This document shows positions 18,058-27,476 of a DNA stretch of 64,000 nt, piece by piece. The notes beneath the pieces are model-generated. The model did not search any database. It saw nothing but the letters and a program-made list of their open reading frames with translations, and was not told the DNA's origin. The DNA comes from an uncultured Lachnospiraceae bacterium (GTDB lineage: Bacteria; Bacillota; Clostridia; Lachnospirales; Lachnospiraceae), in contig CAMGZH010000007.1 of assembly GCA_946182825.1 (NCBI GenBank), forward strand, positions 26,965-90,964, in the 5' to 3' direction. The first letter of the stretch is position 1. Every line of letters begins with the position of its first letter. Position numbers and translations under genes: made by a program.

Positions 18058-19606
18058 GTTCCTTCACCAGAAGGCAAAGAGCTTCAAGATTCGGTGTAAA
18101 GGGGAACATATCCACACCACAAAGCTTTTTCACCTGATAACCGTGTTCCATAAAATACGGAAGATCCCTCTGGAGGCTGGTGGGCTTGCAGGCGATATAG
18201 ATCAGCGCCGGAACATTATAGTCCACGATCTTAGTCATAGCCTTGGGATTCAATCCCTCCCGAGGCGGATCGAGAACAATGTAATCCGGCTTCTTTTCCA
18301 CATCATCCAATGCCTTTAACACATCGCCGGCAATAAAGTGACAGTTGGAAAGCCCGTTCCCCTCCGCATTGACCTTCGCTGCCTCTACCGCCTCTTCCAC
18401 GATCTCGATACCGATGACTTCCTTTGCTGCAGGGGAAAGGATCTGTGCGATGGTTCCCGTTCCGGAATACAGATCGTAGACCACGTTGCCCAGGTCACCG
18501 CCTGCCCCCTCCATAATATAGTCCCTGGCCTTCTGATATAAAACCTCTGCCCCGGCAGAGTTGGTCTGGAAGAAGGAAAAGGGGGTCACCTTAAAGGAGA
18601 GGCCAAGAAGCTTTTCTGTAAAGAAATCCTGTCCGTACAAGACCTCTGTCCCCTCATCCTTAACAGCATCCGCCACAGAATTATTCCTGGTGTGAAGAAT
18701 ACCGGCAAATCGGCTGTCAAAGCCCTCCTGTTTCTCAAGGAGAAGGAGTCTGTCTTTCCACTCCTGTAAAAGTTCCTCTTCCTGCTGCACCTCCTCCGGT
18801 GTCATTACCGGATGGTCTCCGTGGAGTCCTCCTCTTTCATCCCTGCGTCCATCATAACGGCTGTTTGTTCCGAACCCTTCTGCGCCTTCCCAGCTGTCCG
18901 GAAGATAATCCGCTGTCACAAGATCCACAAGGATCTCCCCGTTAAAGTGAGCCTTCCTTACCAGAAGATGCCGCAGATATCCTCTATGAGAGCCTTTCCG
19001 ATAAAAAGCGATCCCCTTCTCCCGGAAGAAATCCCTTGTTACCGCAAGGATCTCATTAAATCCCTTGCCGGCAATACAGCACTTCTCCACGGAAAGCACG
19101 TCATAAAAACTTCCTCTCCGGTGCATGCCAAGCTCAAGAGGGCCGCCCTTCACACTGTCACCAAAGGAATATTCCATCTTATTCCGATAGAAGTGCTGTT
19201 CCGGCGAAGGAAGGGCTCCCTCATAGATCTGATCAAATCCGGGAACCAGTCCGCTAAAAAGTTCCTGAAGCTGCTCTTCCTTCAACTTCAACTGGTCCTC
19301 ATAGGACAGGGTCTGATAGAGGCAACCGCCGCAGCATGGACCCTCCTTTGAAGAAAAGCCGAAATGAGGGCAGGAACTTTCCTTTTCCTGCGGACTGCTT
19401 TCTATGATCTGCTGTACCTCACCCTTGAAGTTCCCATGACTTTTTCTGGTAAGGCGATACGTGATCTTCTGGCCCGGAAGCACATTCTTGACAGAGGCAG
19501 TATATTCCTTTACCTCTCCGTCTTCCTCCACCCGGGTGATCACCTTTGCCTTCGCCGGGAAGGCAAGTCCTGTTACATTTCCTTCGAGGATCTGTCCTTT
19601 TTTCAT
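18047..19606 (-). CDS. rlmD: 23S rRNA (uracil-C5)-methyltransferase, RlmD/RumA family
   Basis: A 519-residue SAM-dependent RNA methyltransferase. An N-terminal TRAM-like barrel (residues 1-68) precedes the Fe-S Cys cluster (Cys79, Cys91, Cys95). The SAM domain has YDLYSGTGTIAQ, the LDPPREG motif and the catalytic Cys in YIACKPTSLQRD near residue 472. An extra charged stretch of about 60 residues (around 225-285, GLHGDHPVMTPEEV) is not typical. Which uridine is modified cannot be told. Confidence 0.9.
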   Translation of the reverse strand: MKKGQILEGNVTGLAFPAKAKVITRVEEDGEVKEYTASVKNVLPGQKITYRLTRKSHGNFKGEVQQIIESSPQEKESSCPHFGFSSKEGPCCGGCLYQTLSYEDQLKLKEEQLQELFSGLVPGFDQIYEGALPSPEQHFYRNKMEYSFGDSVKGGPLELGMHRRGSFYDVLSVEKCCIAGKGFNEILAVTRDFFREKGIAFYRKGSHRGYLRHLLVRKAHFNGEILVDLVTADYLPDSWEGAEGFGTNSRYDGRRDERGGLHGDHPVMTPEEVQQEEELLQEWKDRLLLLEKQEGFDSRFAGILHTRNNSVADAVKDEGTEVLYGQDFFTEKLLGLSFKVTPFSFFQTNSAGAEVLYQKARDYIMEGAGGDLGNVVYDLYSGTGTIAQILSPAAKEVIGIEIVEEAVEAAKVNAEGNGLSNCHFIAGDVLKALDDVEKKPDYIVLDPPREGLNPKAMTKIVDYNVPALIYIACKPTSLQRDLPYFMEHGYQVKKLCGVDMFPFTPNLEALCLLVKEHEA

Positions 19607-19635
19607 AAAACGTTACTCCTGACTACGTGAAAGGA

Positions 19636-19654
19636 CCGCAGCCCATGGCTGCGG
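19636..19654. terminator. Hairpin between the acidic membrane protein gene and rlmD
   Basis: A perfect 8-bp stem CCGCAGCC/GGCTGCGG with a 3-base loop. The - strand continues TCCTTTC, a weak U-run, so termination or pausing after the upstream gene is possible but not certain. Confidence 0.45.
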
Positions 19655-19683
19655 CCCCATACATGTTATCTCTTATGATGCAA

Positions 19684-20004
19684 TCAATCCTTATCGTCCG
19701 CGAAAAGATCATCGTCATCATCATCGTCAAATGCATCATCAAAATCGTCATCAAACTCATCATCATAATCCGGAGTAAAATAACGATAAAGCGCATATGC
19801 AGCACCGCCGATCACTGCACAAATGCCAATGACGATCAGAATTGCCTTAATCAGCTTCTTCATATCACTCTTCTCCTCCCCGTTTCCTTTTCTTACAGCA
19901 AACTGAGTACGTGTCTTCACGATAGAGCCCGCACCAGAAACCATACTTTTAAGCTTGTCAACATCGATCAGTGATGCCAATTCATCCCTTGTAATTACCT
20001 TCAT
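19684..20004 (-). CDS. Small membrane protein with poly-Asp tail
   Basis: A 106-residue protein with one transmembrane segment at about residues 52-70 (LIKAILIVIGICAVIGGAAY). The basic N-terminal part should lie in the cytosol. The last 30 residues are almost only Asp with a few Glu, Phe and Ala (DDEFDDDFDDAFDDDDDDD), which would be outside the cell or bind cations. A GGAGG ribosome site and its own promoter precede it. No family is recognised. Confidence 0.75.
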   Translation of the reverse strand: MKVITRDELASLIDVDKLKSMVSGAGSIVKTRTQFAVRKGNGEEKSDMKKLIKAILIVIGICAVIGGAAYALYRYFTPDYDDEFDDDFDDAFDDDDDDDLFADDKD

Positions 20005-20039
20005 GTGAGCCTCCTTTGTGTACTCTTCAACTAAGGAAA

Positions 20040-20068
20040 ATTATAGCATACATGAAATCTCAGGGCAA
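20040..20068 (-). promoter_or_regulatory. Promoter of the poly-Asp membrane protein gene
   Basis: TTGCCC and TATAAT with a 17-base spacer and a TGC extended -10 on the - strand, immediately behind the pcrA stop. Confidence 0.7.
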
Positions 20069-22423
20069 TTACACCTTTTCTAATTTTGCAAAGGCGGCAA
20101 ACATTTTTCGTACCCCGGCCGTATCAAAGGCAACCGTAACCTCATAATCGCGTCCACCGTCAACGATCTTTTGTACCACACCTTCTCCGAATTTCTTGTG
20201 CTTTACCCGGTCTCCCTCTGCATAGGAAAGCCCCTGAGCCTTTTCTTCTCCTCCCTTTTTCACAAGGGCATCGAGTTTTTTCTTGTAGCTTGCCGCGCTG
20301 CTCTCCTTCGGCTGCTTCTTGGAACGCATGGCCTGAGCTCCTCCGCCGTAACCTCGAACGCCACCGTAGGCAACGCTTCCATAACCGCTTCCCCCTCCGC
20401 TGTAGGTAAAGGGGTCGAAGGACTCTGACTTCTTATAGGTTGGCAGGCTTCCATCCAACAGTTCCTGAGGGATCTCTTTAACAAACCGTGATACCGCGCT
20501 GTACTGGGTCTCTCCTCTGACCATTCTTGCCTTTGCCGCTGTAATGGTAAGACTTTCCATGGCACGGGTGATCCCCACATACATCAGACGTCTCTCTTCT
20601 TCGATCTCCTCTCCTCCGTCTTCTGCCGAAATGGACATAAAGGAAGGGAAAAGTCCGTCTTCCAGTCCGGAAAGGTACACATAGGGGAACTCTAATCCCT
20701 TTGCAGAATGAAGGGTCATAAGGACAACATAGTTATCGTTCTCATCCACGGAATCGATATCTGCAATAAGACCCACTTCCTCTAAAAAGCCGGAGAGCAT
20801 TTCCCGGGGATCCCATTCCTCCCCCGTCTTTTCCTTTTCCTGGCGGAACCGGCTCTCAAAGTCACTGGTCTTGGAAATGAACTCATCCAGGTTCTCGATC
20901 CTGGCTTTTGCCTCGTCCGTTCCCTCTGCCAGCAACTCATTGTAGTAACCGGTACCATCCAAAACATCCTTCACCAGACCGGTCAATCCATCAAAGGCAA
21001 GCTTTGTGGACAGCACCTCCATAAAGCGCACAAACTCCGCGATCTTCTTTGCTGCCCGGGCCAGGGATGGGTTCTCCCCTGCACACTCCAGTCCCTCGTA
21101 GAAGGAGACGCCCTTCTCCAGGGCATACTCTGCCACCTTTGCTTCTGTGGTGGCTCCGATCCCTCTCTTTGGAACATTTAAGATGCGGCGGACTGCCACA
21201 TCATCCTGCACATTATCAATGGCCTTCAGGTAAGCTAAAATATCCTTGATCTCTTTTCTCTGATAGAAGTTCACCCCGCCAACGATCTTGTAGGGAATGT
21301 TTTCCATCATGAACTTTTCTTCAAGGATTCGGGACTGGGCATTGGTTCGGTACAAAACAGCGCAGTCCTTATAATCCGCCTTAAGTGCCCGTTCCATCTT
21401 CTTGATGTCTCCGGCAATAAAGGCCGCCTCCTCATAAGCAGAATCGAACTGGCGGAACCGTACAGGACCTCCTGCATCCTTCTGGGTCCAGAGCTTTTTT
21501 TCTTTACGGCCCTTGTTGTTAGCGATCACTGCATTGGCCGCATCCAGAATATGTCCCTTTGAACGATAATTCTGCTCAAGACGGATCACCGTTGCCTCCG
21601 GGAAATACCGTTCAAAATTCAGGATATTATAGATATTGGCTCCCCGGAATTTATAAATGGACTGATCATCATCACCGACAACGCACAAGTTCTGTCTTCC
21701 CCCTGCCAACAGACGAATCAGTTCAAACTGCGCACTATTGGTATCCTGATACTCATCCACCATAAGGTACCAGAGACGATCCTGATAATAATGTTGCACC
21801 TCAGGATCCTGCCTAAGAAGCTGAACGGTATTGACGATCAGATCATCAAAATCCATGGCATTGTTGGATCGCAGTCTGGCCTGATACTCCCGGTATACCG
21901 CCGCCTTCATCCGTTCACTTGGATTCGCGGAGACCTTCCCCGCATACTCCTCTGCCCCGATCAACTCATTCTTGCAACTGCTGATCTCATTTAAGAACAT
22001 TCTCTCCTTGAACTTCTTGGTGTCAATGTTCATCCGTTTGAGAACTTCTTTCATAACGGTCTTGGCATCATCCATATCATAGATTGAAAAATTCGTCCCA
22101 TAGCCGATCCGGTCCGCAAAGCGACGCAAGATACGCACACAGGAAGAATGGAAGGTGCTGACCCAGACCGCCTCTGCACCTTCTCCCGCAATCTGATTGA
22201 CTCTTTCCCGCATCTCCCGGGCCGCCTTATTCGTAAAGGTGATGGCCATGATATGCCAGGGTGCCACATCCTTTTCTGCCATCAGGTACGCGATCCTGTG
22301 GGTCAACACCCGGGTCTTGCCACTGCCCGCTCCGGCCAAGATTAAAACAGGGCCCTCTGTCTGGAGGACCCCTTCTAACTGCCGGTCATTTAAGATGTTT
22401 CTTAATTCTGAAACCATCTCCAT
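20069..22423 (-). CDS. pcrA: ATP-dependent DNA helicase PcrA
   Basis: A 784-residue superfamily 1A 3'-5' helicase used in nucleotide excision repair and in removing proteins from DNA. Visible motifs are LNDRQLEGV (Q motif), AGAGSGKT (30-37), TFTNKAAREMRERV (Ia), VDEYQDTN (II), GDDDQSIYKFRGA (III), LEQNYRS (IV) and VGITRA (VI). The C-terminal Tudor-like end (GDRVKHKKFGEGVV) is the PcrA-type RNA polymerase contact. It follows yerC closely. Confidence 0.95.
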   Translation of the reverse strand: MEMVSELRNILNDRQLEGVLQTEGPVLILAGAGSGKTRVLTHRIAYLMAEKDVAPWHIMAITFTNKAAREMRERVNQIAGEGAEAVWVSTFHSSCVRILRRFADRIGYGTNFSIYDMDDAKTVMKEVLKRMNIDTKKFKERMFLNEISSCKNELIGAEEYAGKVSANPSERMKAAVYREYQARLRSNNAMDFDDLIVNTVQLLRQDPEVQHYYQDRLWYLMVDEYQDTNSAQFELIRLLAGGRQNLCVVGDDDQSIYKFRGANIYNILNFERYFPEATVIRLEQNYRSKGHILDAANAVIANNKGRKEKKLWTQKDAGGPVRFRQFDSAYEEAAFIAGDIKKMERALKADYKDCAVLYRTNAQSRILEEKFMMENIPYKIVGGVNFYQRKEIKDILAYLKAIDNVQDDVAVRRILNVPKRGIGATTEAKVAEYALEKGVSFYEGLECAGENPSLARAAKKIAEFVRFMEVLSTKLAFDGLTGLVKDVLDGTGYYNELLAEGTDEAKARIENLDEFISKTSDFESRFRQEKEKTGEEWDPREMLSGFLEEVGLIADIDSVDENDNYVVLMTLHSAKGLEFPYVYLSGLEDGLFPSFMSISAEDGGEEIEEERRLMYVGITRAMESLTITAAKARMVRGETQYSAVSRFVKEIPQELLDGSLPTYKKSESFDPFTYSGGGSGYGSVAYGGVRGYGGGAQAMRSKKQPKESSAASYKKKLDALVKKGGEEKAQGLSYAEGDRVKHKKFGEGVVQKIVDGGRDYEVTVAFDTAGVRKMFAAFAKLEKV

Positions 22424-22438
22424 AACTTCTTCCTTCCG

Positions 22439-22732
22439 TCAGTTCTTCTCTTCTAATCGATTCAGTACCAGCTCGTAACCATCATCCCCATAAGTCAATG
22501 CACGATTGACGCGACTGATGGTCGCTGTTGAGGCTCCCGTATGATCCGCAATCTTCTGGTAGGTCTCGTCCTTTCGCAGCATGGCTGCCACCGCAAATCT
22601 CTGCTGCATGGATTCCAGTTCTCCTGCTGTGCACAGATCCTCGAAAAAGCGATATGCCTCTTCCCGGTCCTTTAGGGTCAAAATCCCGTCTAACAGACGA
22701 TCCATATTTTCCGTATGAAGATTTCTACTCAT
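22439..22732 (-). CDS. TrpR-related protein YerC/YecD
   Basis: A 97-residue helical protein of the TrpR superfamily, with the fingerprint LKDREEAYRFFEDLCT, ELESMQQRFAVAAML and the HTH IADHTGASTATISRVNRAL. The role of YerC is not established. It is next to pcrA, as in Bacillus subtilis (from memory), and 15 bp upstream of it. Confidence 0.9.
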   Translation of the reverse strand: MSRNLHTENMDRLLDGILTLKDREEAYRFFEDLCTAGELESMQQRFAVAAMLRKDETYQKIADHTGASTATISRVNRALTYGDDGYELVLNRLEEKN

Positions 22733-22754
22733 TAACTTATGCCTCCTATATTAA

Positions 22755-23765
22755 CTATAAGATGATCACACCACGTTCTCTTGCGTACTCGATCTCCTCT
22801 TCCGGCCAGATGGATACCTGAACTTCTCCAATATGGCATTTCCTAAGGAAGAACATACAGATTCTTGACTGTCCGATACCACCGCCGATGGTATATGGAA
22901 GCTTTCGATCCAGGATGGCTTTCTGGAAAGGCAGCTTTGCCCGGTCTTCACATCCGGCCTTCTTCAGCTGTTCTGCCAGAGAATCCTCATCCACACGGAT
23001 ACCCATGGAAGAAAGTTCCAATGCAATGTCGGTCACCGGATAGTAAACGATGATATCACCGTTTAACTGCCAGTCATCGTAGTCCGGAGCTCGTCCGTCA
23101 TGACGCTCACCGTTGGATAAAAGATCACCGATCTTCATAATGAAGACCGCGCCCTTCTCTTTGGCGATCAAATACTCTCTCTCTTTGGAACTCTTATCCG
23201 GCCAGCGGTCTAAAAGCTCCTGGCTTGTAACAAAAGAGATCTCCTCCGGAAGGAAGCAGTCGATATAATCATACAGATTACTCATATGCTTCTCTGTCAC
23301 GCGAAGGGCCTCATATACATTCTTCACCGTGCTACGCAGGGTCTCTTCGTTACGATCGGTCTTCTCGATCACCTTCTCCCAGTCCCACTGGTCAACATAG
23401 ATGGAATGAATGTTATCGGTGTCCTCATCTCTTCGAATGGCGTTCATATCGGTGTAGAGCCCCTCCCCAACATGAAAACCGTAACGGCCCAAAGCCATAC
23501 GCTTCCACTTGGCAAGAGAGTGAACGATCTCTACATGCTCATCATTCAGTTCTTTGATTCCAAACGATACCGGCCGCTCCACACCGTTAAGGTTATCATT
23601 CAGACCTGACTCAGGTTTAACAAAAAGCGGTGCAGACACACGGTGCAGATTCAACTCTGTCTGAAGCTGGCTCTGAAAAAAATCCTTCACCTGCTTGATG
23701 GCGATCTGGGTCTCCTTCAGATCCAGCGCCGGCTTATAGCCATCCGGTATTACAATTTTACTCAT
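22755..23765 (-). CDS. asnA: Aspartate-ammonia ligase
   Basis: The ammonia-dependent asparagine synthetase, 336 residues, related to class II aspartyl-tRNA synthetases. Typical features are KPESGLNDNLNGVERPVSF, VEIVHSLAKWKR, the DQWDWEK motif and the C-terminal GGGIGQSRICMFFLRKCHIGEVQ. It lies 63 bp behind asnS, so asparagine synthesis and asparagine tRNA charging are probably co-transcribed. Confidence 0.96.
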   Translation of the reverse strand: MSKIVIPDGYKPALDLKETQIAIKQVKDFFQSQLQTELNLHRVSAPLFVKPESGLNDNLNGVERPVSFGIKELNDEHVEIVHSLAKWKRMALGRYGFHVGEGLYTDMNAIRRDEDTDNIHSIYVDQWDWEKVIEKTDRNEETLRSTVKNVYEALRVTEKHMSNLYDYIDCFLPEEISFVTSQELLDRWPDKSSKEREYLIAKEKGAVFIMKIGDLLSNGERHDGRAPDYDDWQLNGDIIVYYPVTDIALELSSMGIRVDEDSLAEQLKKAGCEDRAKLPFQKAILDRKLPYTIGGGIGQSRICMFFLRKCHIGEVQVSIWPEEEIEYARERGVIIL

Positions 23766-23828
23766 GAACAGTCCCCTTTACTTTGCTTTCTTTTCTTCTT
23801 TTCTTTTATCTTTTATCTTCCAAATGGA

Positions 23829-25226
23829 TTACAGCTCGCAGTTACCAACCGTTCTTGGGAACGGGATAACGTCACGGATGTTGCTCATTCCTGTAAGGTA
23901 CATAACGCAACGCTCAAATCCAAGTCCAAATCCTGCATGGTGGGTGGAACCGTACTTACGAAGGTCAAGGTAGAAGTCGTATCCCTCCGGATCCATTCCG
24001 ATCTCCTTAATACGGTTGGTAAGAACCTCAAGATCATCCTCACGCTGTGAACCACCGATGATCTCTCCGATTCCAGGAACAAGGCAGTCAACCGCAGCTA
24101 CTGTCTTACCGTCCTCATTGAGCTTCATGTAGAACGCCTTGATATCCTTTGGATAATCGGTTACAAAGACAGGACGCTTGTAGATCTGCTCTGTCAGATA
24201 TCTCTCATGCTCTGTCTGAAGATCGCAGCCCCAGCTTACCTTGTACTTGAATTCGTCATTGTGCTTCTCAAGGATCTCTACTGCCTCTGTGTAGGTCACC
24301 CGGGCAAAATCATTCTCTACCACATTGTGAAGACGATCGATCAGTCCCTTATCGATGAACTGGTTAAAGAAAGCCATCTCCTCCGGTGCATGCTCAAGCA
24401 CATAGTTAATGATATACTTCAGCATTGCCTCAGCAAGCTCCATATCATCCTCAAGATCCGCAAATGCGATCTCCGGCTCGATCATCCAGAACTCTGCCGC
24501 ATGGCGGGTGGTGTTGGAATTCTCAGCACGGAAGGTCGGTCCAAAGGTATAGATATTCTTAAAGGCCTGTGCAAAGGTCTCACCGTTCAGCTGTCCGGAT
24601 ACAGTAAGGTTCGCAGAATGTCCAAAGAAATCCTGTGCAAAATCCACCTTACCCTCTTCGGTCTTAGGCACATCGTTCAAATCCAGTGTGGTAACCTGGA
24701 ACATCTCACCGGCACCCTCTGCATCGGAGCCTGTGATCAGCGGAGTATGAACATATACAAAGTCATTCTCCTGGAAAAATTTATGAATCGCATAGGCTGC
24801 TAAAGAACGCACACGGAATACGGCCTCAAAGGTATTGGTTCTTGGACGAAGGTGTGTGATGGTACGAAGATACTCCATGGTATGGCGCTTCTTCTGAAGA
24901 GGATAATCCGGTGTGGACTCTCCCTCGATCTCGATCTTCGTCGCCTGAAGCTCAAACGGCTGCTTGGCATCCGGTGTCGCTGTGATCACTCCGGTTGCCC
25001 AAACGGCAGCTCCAATGTTCAGTCCGCTAAGCTGTGCATAATTCTCCAGATCAGAAGAGTATACGACCTGAAGAGGTGTAAAGAATGTTCCGTCGTTTAC
25101 AATCAGAAATCCTACAGCCTTGGAGGAACGATTATTACGGACCCAGCCACCGACCGTTACAGTCTTTCCTGTATATTCCTTTTCATTCTTGAATAATGTT
25201 CTGATGTCCGTTTTGTCTTTTCTCAT
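23829..25226 (-). CDS. asnS: Asparaginyl-tRNA synthetase
   Basis: A 465-residue class IIb synthetase. The N-terminal OB fold ([24 protein letters not shown]) binds the anticodon. Motif 2 is the FRAEN stretch and motif 3 is [15 protein letters not shown]. The presence of AsnS means this organism charges Asn-tRNA directly. Only about 85 bp separate it from the divergent DUF4317 promoter, so there is no room for a T-box leader. Confidence 0.96.
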   Translation of the reverse strand: MRKDKTDIRTLFKNEKEYTGKTVTVGGWVRNNRSSKAVGFLIVNDGTFFTPLQVVYSSDLENYAQLSGLNIGAAVWATGVITATPDAKQPFELQATKIEIEGESTPDYPLQKKRHTMEYLRTITHLRPRTNTFEAVFRVRSLAAYAIHKFFQENDFVYVHTPLITGSDAEGAGEMFQVTTLDLNDVPKTEEGKVDFAQDFFGHSANLTVSGQLNGETFAQAFKNIYTFGPTFRAENSNTTRHAAEFWMIEPEIAFADLEDDMELAEAMLKYIINYVLEHAPEEMAFFNQFIDKGLIDRLHNVVENDFARVTYTEAVEILEKHNDEFKYKVSWGCDLQTEHERYLTEQIYKRPVFVTDYPKDIKAFYMKLNEDGKTVAAVDCLVPGIGEIIGGSQREDDLEVLTNRIKEIGMDPEGYDFYLDLRKYGSTHHAGFGLGFERCVMYLTGMSNIRDVIPFPRTVGNCEL

Positions 25227-25312
25227 GATATCCTCCAGTTACTATTTTATGGTAAAAATACTGTTCTAGTTTAGCTTAGTAACGTAAAAAATACAAGAGC
25301 CAATCCCCACCC

Positions 25313-25342
25313 TTGACGGAGTTAATTGTGGAATTTTATAAT
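25313..25342 (+). promoter_or_regulatory. Sigma-A promoter of the DUF4317 gene
   Basis: TTGACG and TATAAT separated by 18 bases, 45 bp before the ATG at 25388. The open frame formally reaches back into this -35, so the promoter decides the true start. Confidence 0.85.
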
Positions 25343-25387
25343 GTATTCTTGCAAAGAATCACTCTACAGAGAACGAGGTTACAATAT

Positions 25388-26629
25388 ATGAACAAAAAAG
25401 ATGTCTTAGAAATCAAGCGACGCTTTAAAAAAGACGGCAATTCCTTTGATCACATTGCCGGCTGCTATGTGGACGCAGAGAAGAACAAGGTGGTCTCCTT
25501 CCAGGAGATCTTCGGGAATCTCGAAGATGATGAGATGCACAAATACCTGGAGATCGCGAACAAGTCCTTATCCGGCACCATCGGCAATAATCTTTTATGT
25601 CTGGAATTTCCCACCGACGAAGTTGTGGAGGGAAGCGGTGGACGCCATGACCTTCTGATGCGGCTTCGGGCCAGCGAATTAAAGGATGAGGCGGTATTAA
25701 ACGAATTCTATGACAACGTGATCGAGAATTTTTCCTTTGTCGGAAATTACCTGATCCTTTTATTCCACGATAACTATGACATTCCTTTAAAGACCACCGA
25801 CGGCATGGCATTGGATGATTCCGAGGAGATCTACTCCTACCTGCTCTGCGCCATCTGTCCCGTCAACCTGTCCAAGGCAGGTCTTGGCTACCGCCAGGAC
25901 CAGAACCGTATCGGCGCCCTGCTTCGGGACTGGGTGGTTGCCCCTGTCGACACCGCCTTCATCTTCCCGGCCTTCTCCGAGCGCAGCCAGGATCTGACCC
26001 ATATCGGTGTCTACACCAAGAATCCAAAGGATCCTCACAAGGAATTCTGGGAGAGCGGCCTTCACGTCACCTCCGAATACACTGCCACCGAGAAGCGAAT
26101 GGCCTTCGAAAGCATGGTCGGCAAATCCCTCGGCGGCGACGAAGAGGAGAACAAGGAACAGATGCTGGATGTGGAAGAAGCCTTAAACGACTTCATCAAT
26201 GCCAGAGCAGAAAAGCTGCCGGAGGACGAGCCGGTTCTGATCCGCGGCGAAGATATTCCTGAGATCATGACGGAATCCGGTCTGCCGGAGCAGAAGGCCC
26301 AGCGCATCCGGGAGCGGTTTGAATCCTTCTTCCCGGAAGAGGAGGACGCTCCTTTGGCCAGCGATCTGTTAGACACCAGAGCCTTAAAGAACAGCGAACT
26401 GCGTTCCGAGAAAAAGGCCTTGCAGCGGCAAGTGGTGGAGCTTACCAACGAACTGAAAAAGGCTGGTGTCATCGCCGAAGAAGGCAAAGAGATCTCCGTT
26501 GTGGTCAAGGTCTCTCCGGAAAAGGAATCAGCTGTGGAAACCGCCTTTGTTGACGGAAGAAAATGTCTTGTCATTCCTTTAGATGAAGAAGATACTGCCA
26601 CCTTAAACGGTGAAAGTCTTCGTTTCTAA
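25388..26629 (+). CDS. DUF4317 family protein
   Basis: A 413-residue protein matching the DUF4317 family, common in Clostridia and of unknown function. The start is typical (MNKKDVLEIKRRFKK). The middle holds alternating beta/alpha segments with GYRQDQNRIGALLRDWVVAPVDTAFIFPAF. The C-terminal third is charged, with a predicted coiled coil around residues 345-375 (SELRSEKKALQRQVVELTNEL). ATG 25388 has a GAGG site 9 bases upstream. No membrane segment. Confidence 0.85.
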   Translation: MNKKDVLEIKRRFKKDGNSFDHIAGCYVDAEKNKVVSFQEIFGNLEDDEMHKYLEIANKSLSGTIGNNLLCLEFPTDEVVEGSGGRHDLLMRLRASELKDEAVLNEFYDNVIENFSFVGNYLILLFHDNYDIPLKTTDGMALDDSEEIYSYLLCAICPVNLSKAGLGYRQDQNRIGALLRDWVVAPVDTAFIFPAFSERSQDLTHIGVYTKNPKDPHKEFWESGLHVTSEYTATEKRMAFESMVGKSLGGDEEENKEQMLDVEEALNDFINARAEKLPEDEPVLIRGEDIPEIMTESGLPEQKAQRIRERFESFFPEEEDAPLASDLLDTRALKNSELRSEKKALQRQVVELTNELKKAGVIAEEGKEISVVVKVSPEKESAVETAFVDGRKCLVIPLDEEDTATLNGESLRF

Positions 26630-26634
26630 CAGAC

Positions 26635-26668
26635 AAATGCCCCTGCCAAAAGGCAGGGGCATTTTTTA
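26635..26668. terminator. Bidirectional intrinsic terminator
   Basis: A perfect 11-bp stem ATGCCCCTGCC/GGCAGGGGCAT, loop AAAA, with T runs on both strands. It lies between the convergent DUF4317 and membrane-protein genes. Confidence 0.93.
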
Positions 26669-27463
26669 TTTCAAGAGTTCCTTCAGCATTTCCTTTGCTG
26701 CTTTTTTATGCTTTTGATCCATTGTATTGACAAAGCCCAGAATCGGATCTACGCCCTCATAGAGCTTATGCTTTTTGATAAAACCGCTTCCGGAAAGGGA
26801 AATCCCCACAGGAGCCGGCTCCTGCATCTTCTCCTTATCCGGCAGCTTATAATTCTCCCGAAGCTCTGACTTTAACACCTCGGCGGCATCTTCGTTTTGT
26901 GCCTGATAATCCGCCTTGGACATTTCCTTCTGAATCTTCTTCAGTTCCACCAGATCCACATAATAGATCCTGCCCTCCAGATCCTTCAGCTCATCCTCTG
27001 TCAGAATATCCCGCAGATCCATAAAGGTCGTCCGCTGGGTATAGTAGGTAAAGTACCAGGGATCCAACACCATAACATCCAGTCCCTGATCCTGCATCTG
27101 GGCCTGAAAACGGCTGGCTGTACCAAAATCCGTCTGGTTGCTTGGTCCCCCCAGGGTCAGAGTCCGGAATAGATCGATGTTGATATCCCATGCGCTTTGG
27201 GAGATCCCCGCCGCTTTTCCTACCTTTTCGATCAGTTCCTCCTGCCCCCCGTCATCGGTAGCATCGGAATTAACAAATACCGCATTCAGCGCATCCGGAT
27301 GATTGCTCAAGACGGAATGGGCGATGGAAGATGCAACCAGAAGAAGCGCAAGAACCACAATGGTATGAATCTTATAATATTCCCAGAAGTAAGCCAGTTT
27401 TTCCTTCACTGGCTTATCCTTCATCTTTGCTCTCTCTGCCTTTACTTCATCTCTTACTGCCAT
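26666..27463 (-). CDS. Membrane-anchored protein of unknown function
   Basis: A 265-residue protein with a charged cytosolic N-terminus (residues 1-32), one transmembrane helix at about 33-52 (IHTIVVLALLLVASSIAHSV) and an extracytosolic domain with the VMVLDPWYF and FMDLRDIL stretches. It looks like membrane proteins frequently seen in Lachnospiraceae, but I cannot assign a function. It is 13 bp from the hydrolase gene upstream, so the two probably form an operon. Confidence 0.75.
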   Translation of the reverse strand: MAVRDEVKAERAKMKDKPVKEKLAYFWEYYKIHTIVVLALLLVASSIAHSVLSNHPDALNAVFVNSDATDDGGQEELIEKVGKAAGISQSAWDINIDLFRTLTLGGPSNQTDFGTASRFQAQMQDQGLDVMVLDPWYFTYYTQRTTFMDLRDILTEDELKDLEGRIYYVDLVELKKIQKEMSKADYQAQNEDAAEVLKSELRENYKLPDKEKMQEPAPVGISLSGSGFIKKHKLYEGVDPILGFVNTMDQKHKKAAKEMLKELLK

Positions 27464-27476
27464 ACTGTTGCCTTTT

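Noticed and set aside
19627..19974. + strand ORF opposite the poly-Asp gene
   Set aside because: It is Ile-rich only because it is the complement of Asp codons; no ribosome site.
25227..25312. T-box leader for asnS-asnA
   Set aside because: Only about 85 bp are available upstream of asnS and no T-box sequence (AGGGTGGNACCGCG-like) is present.
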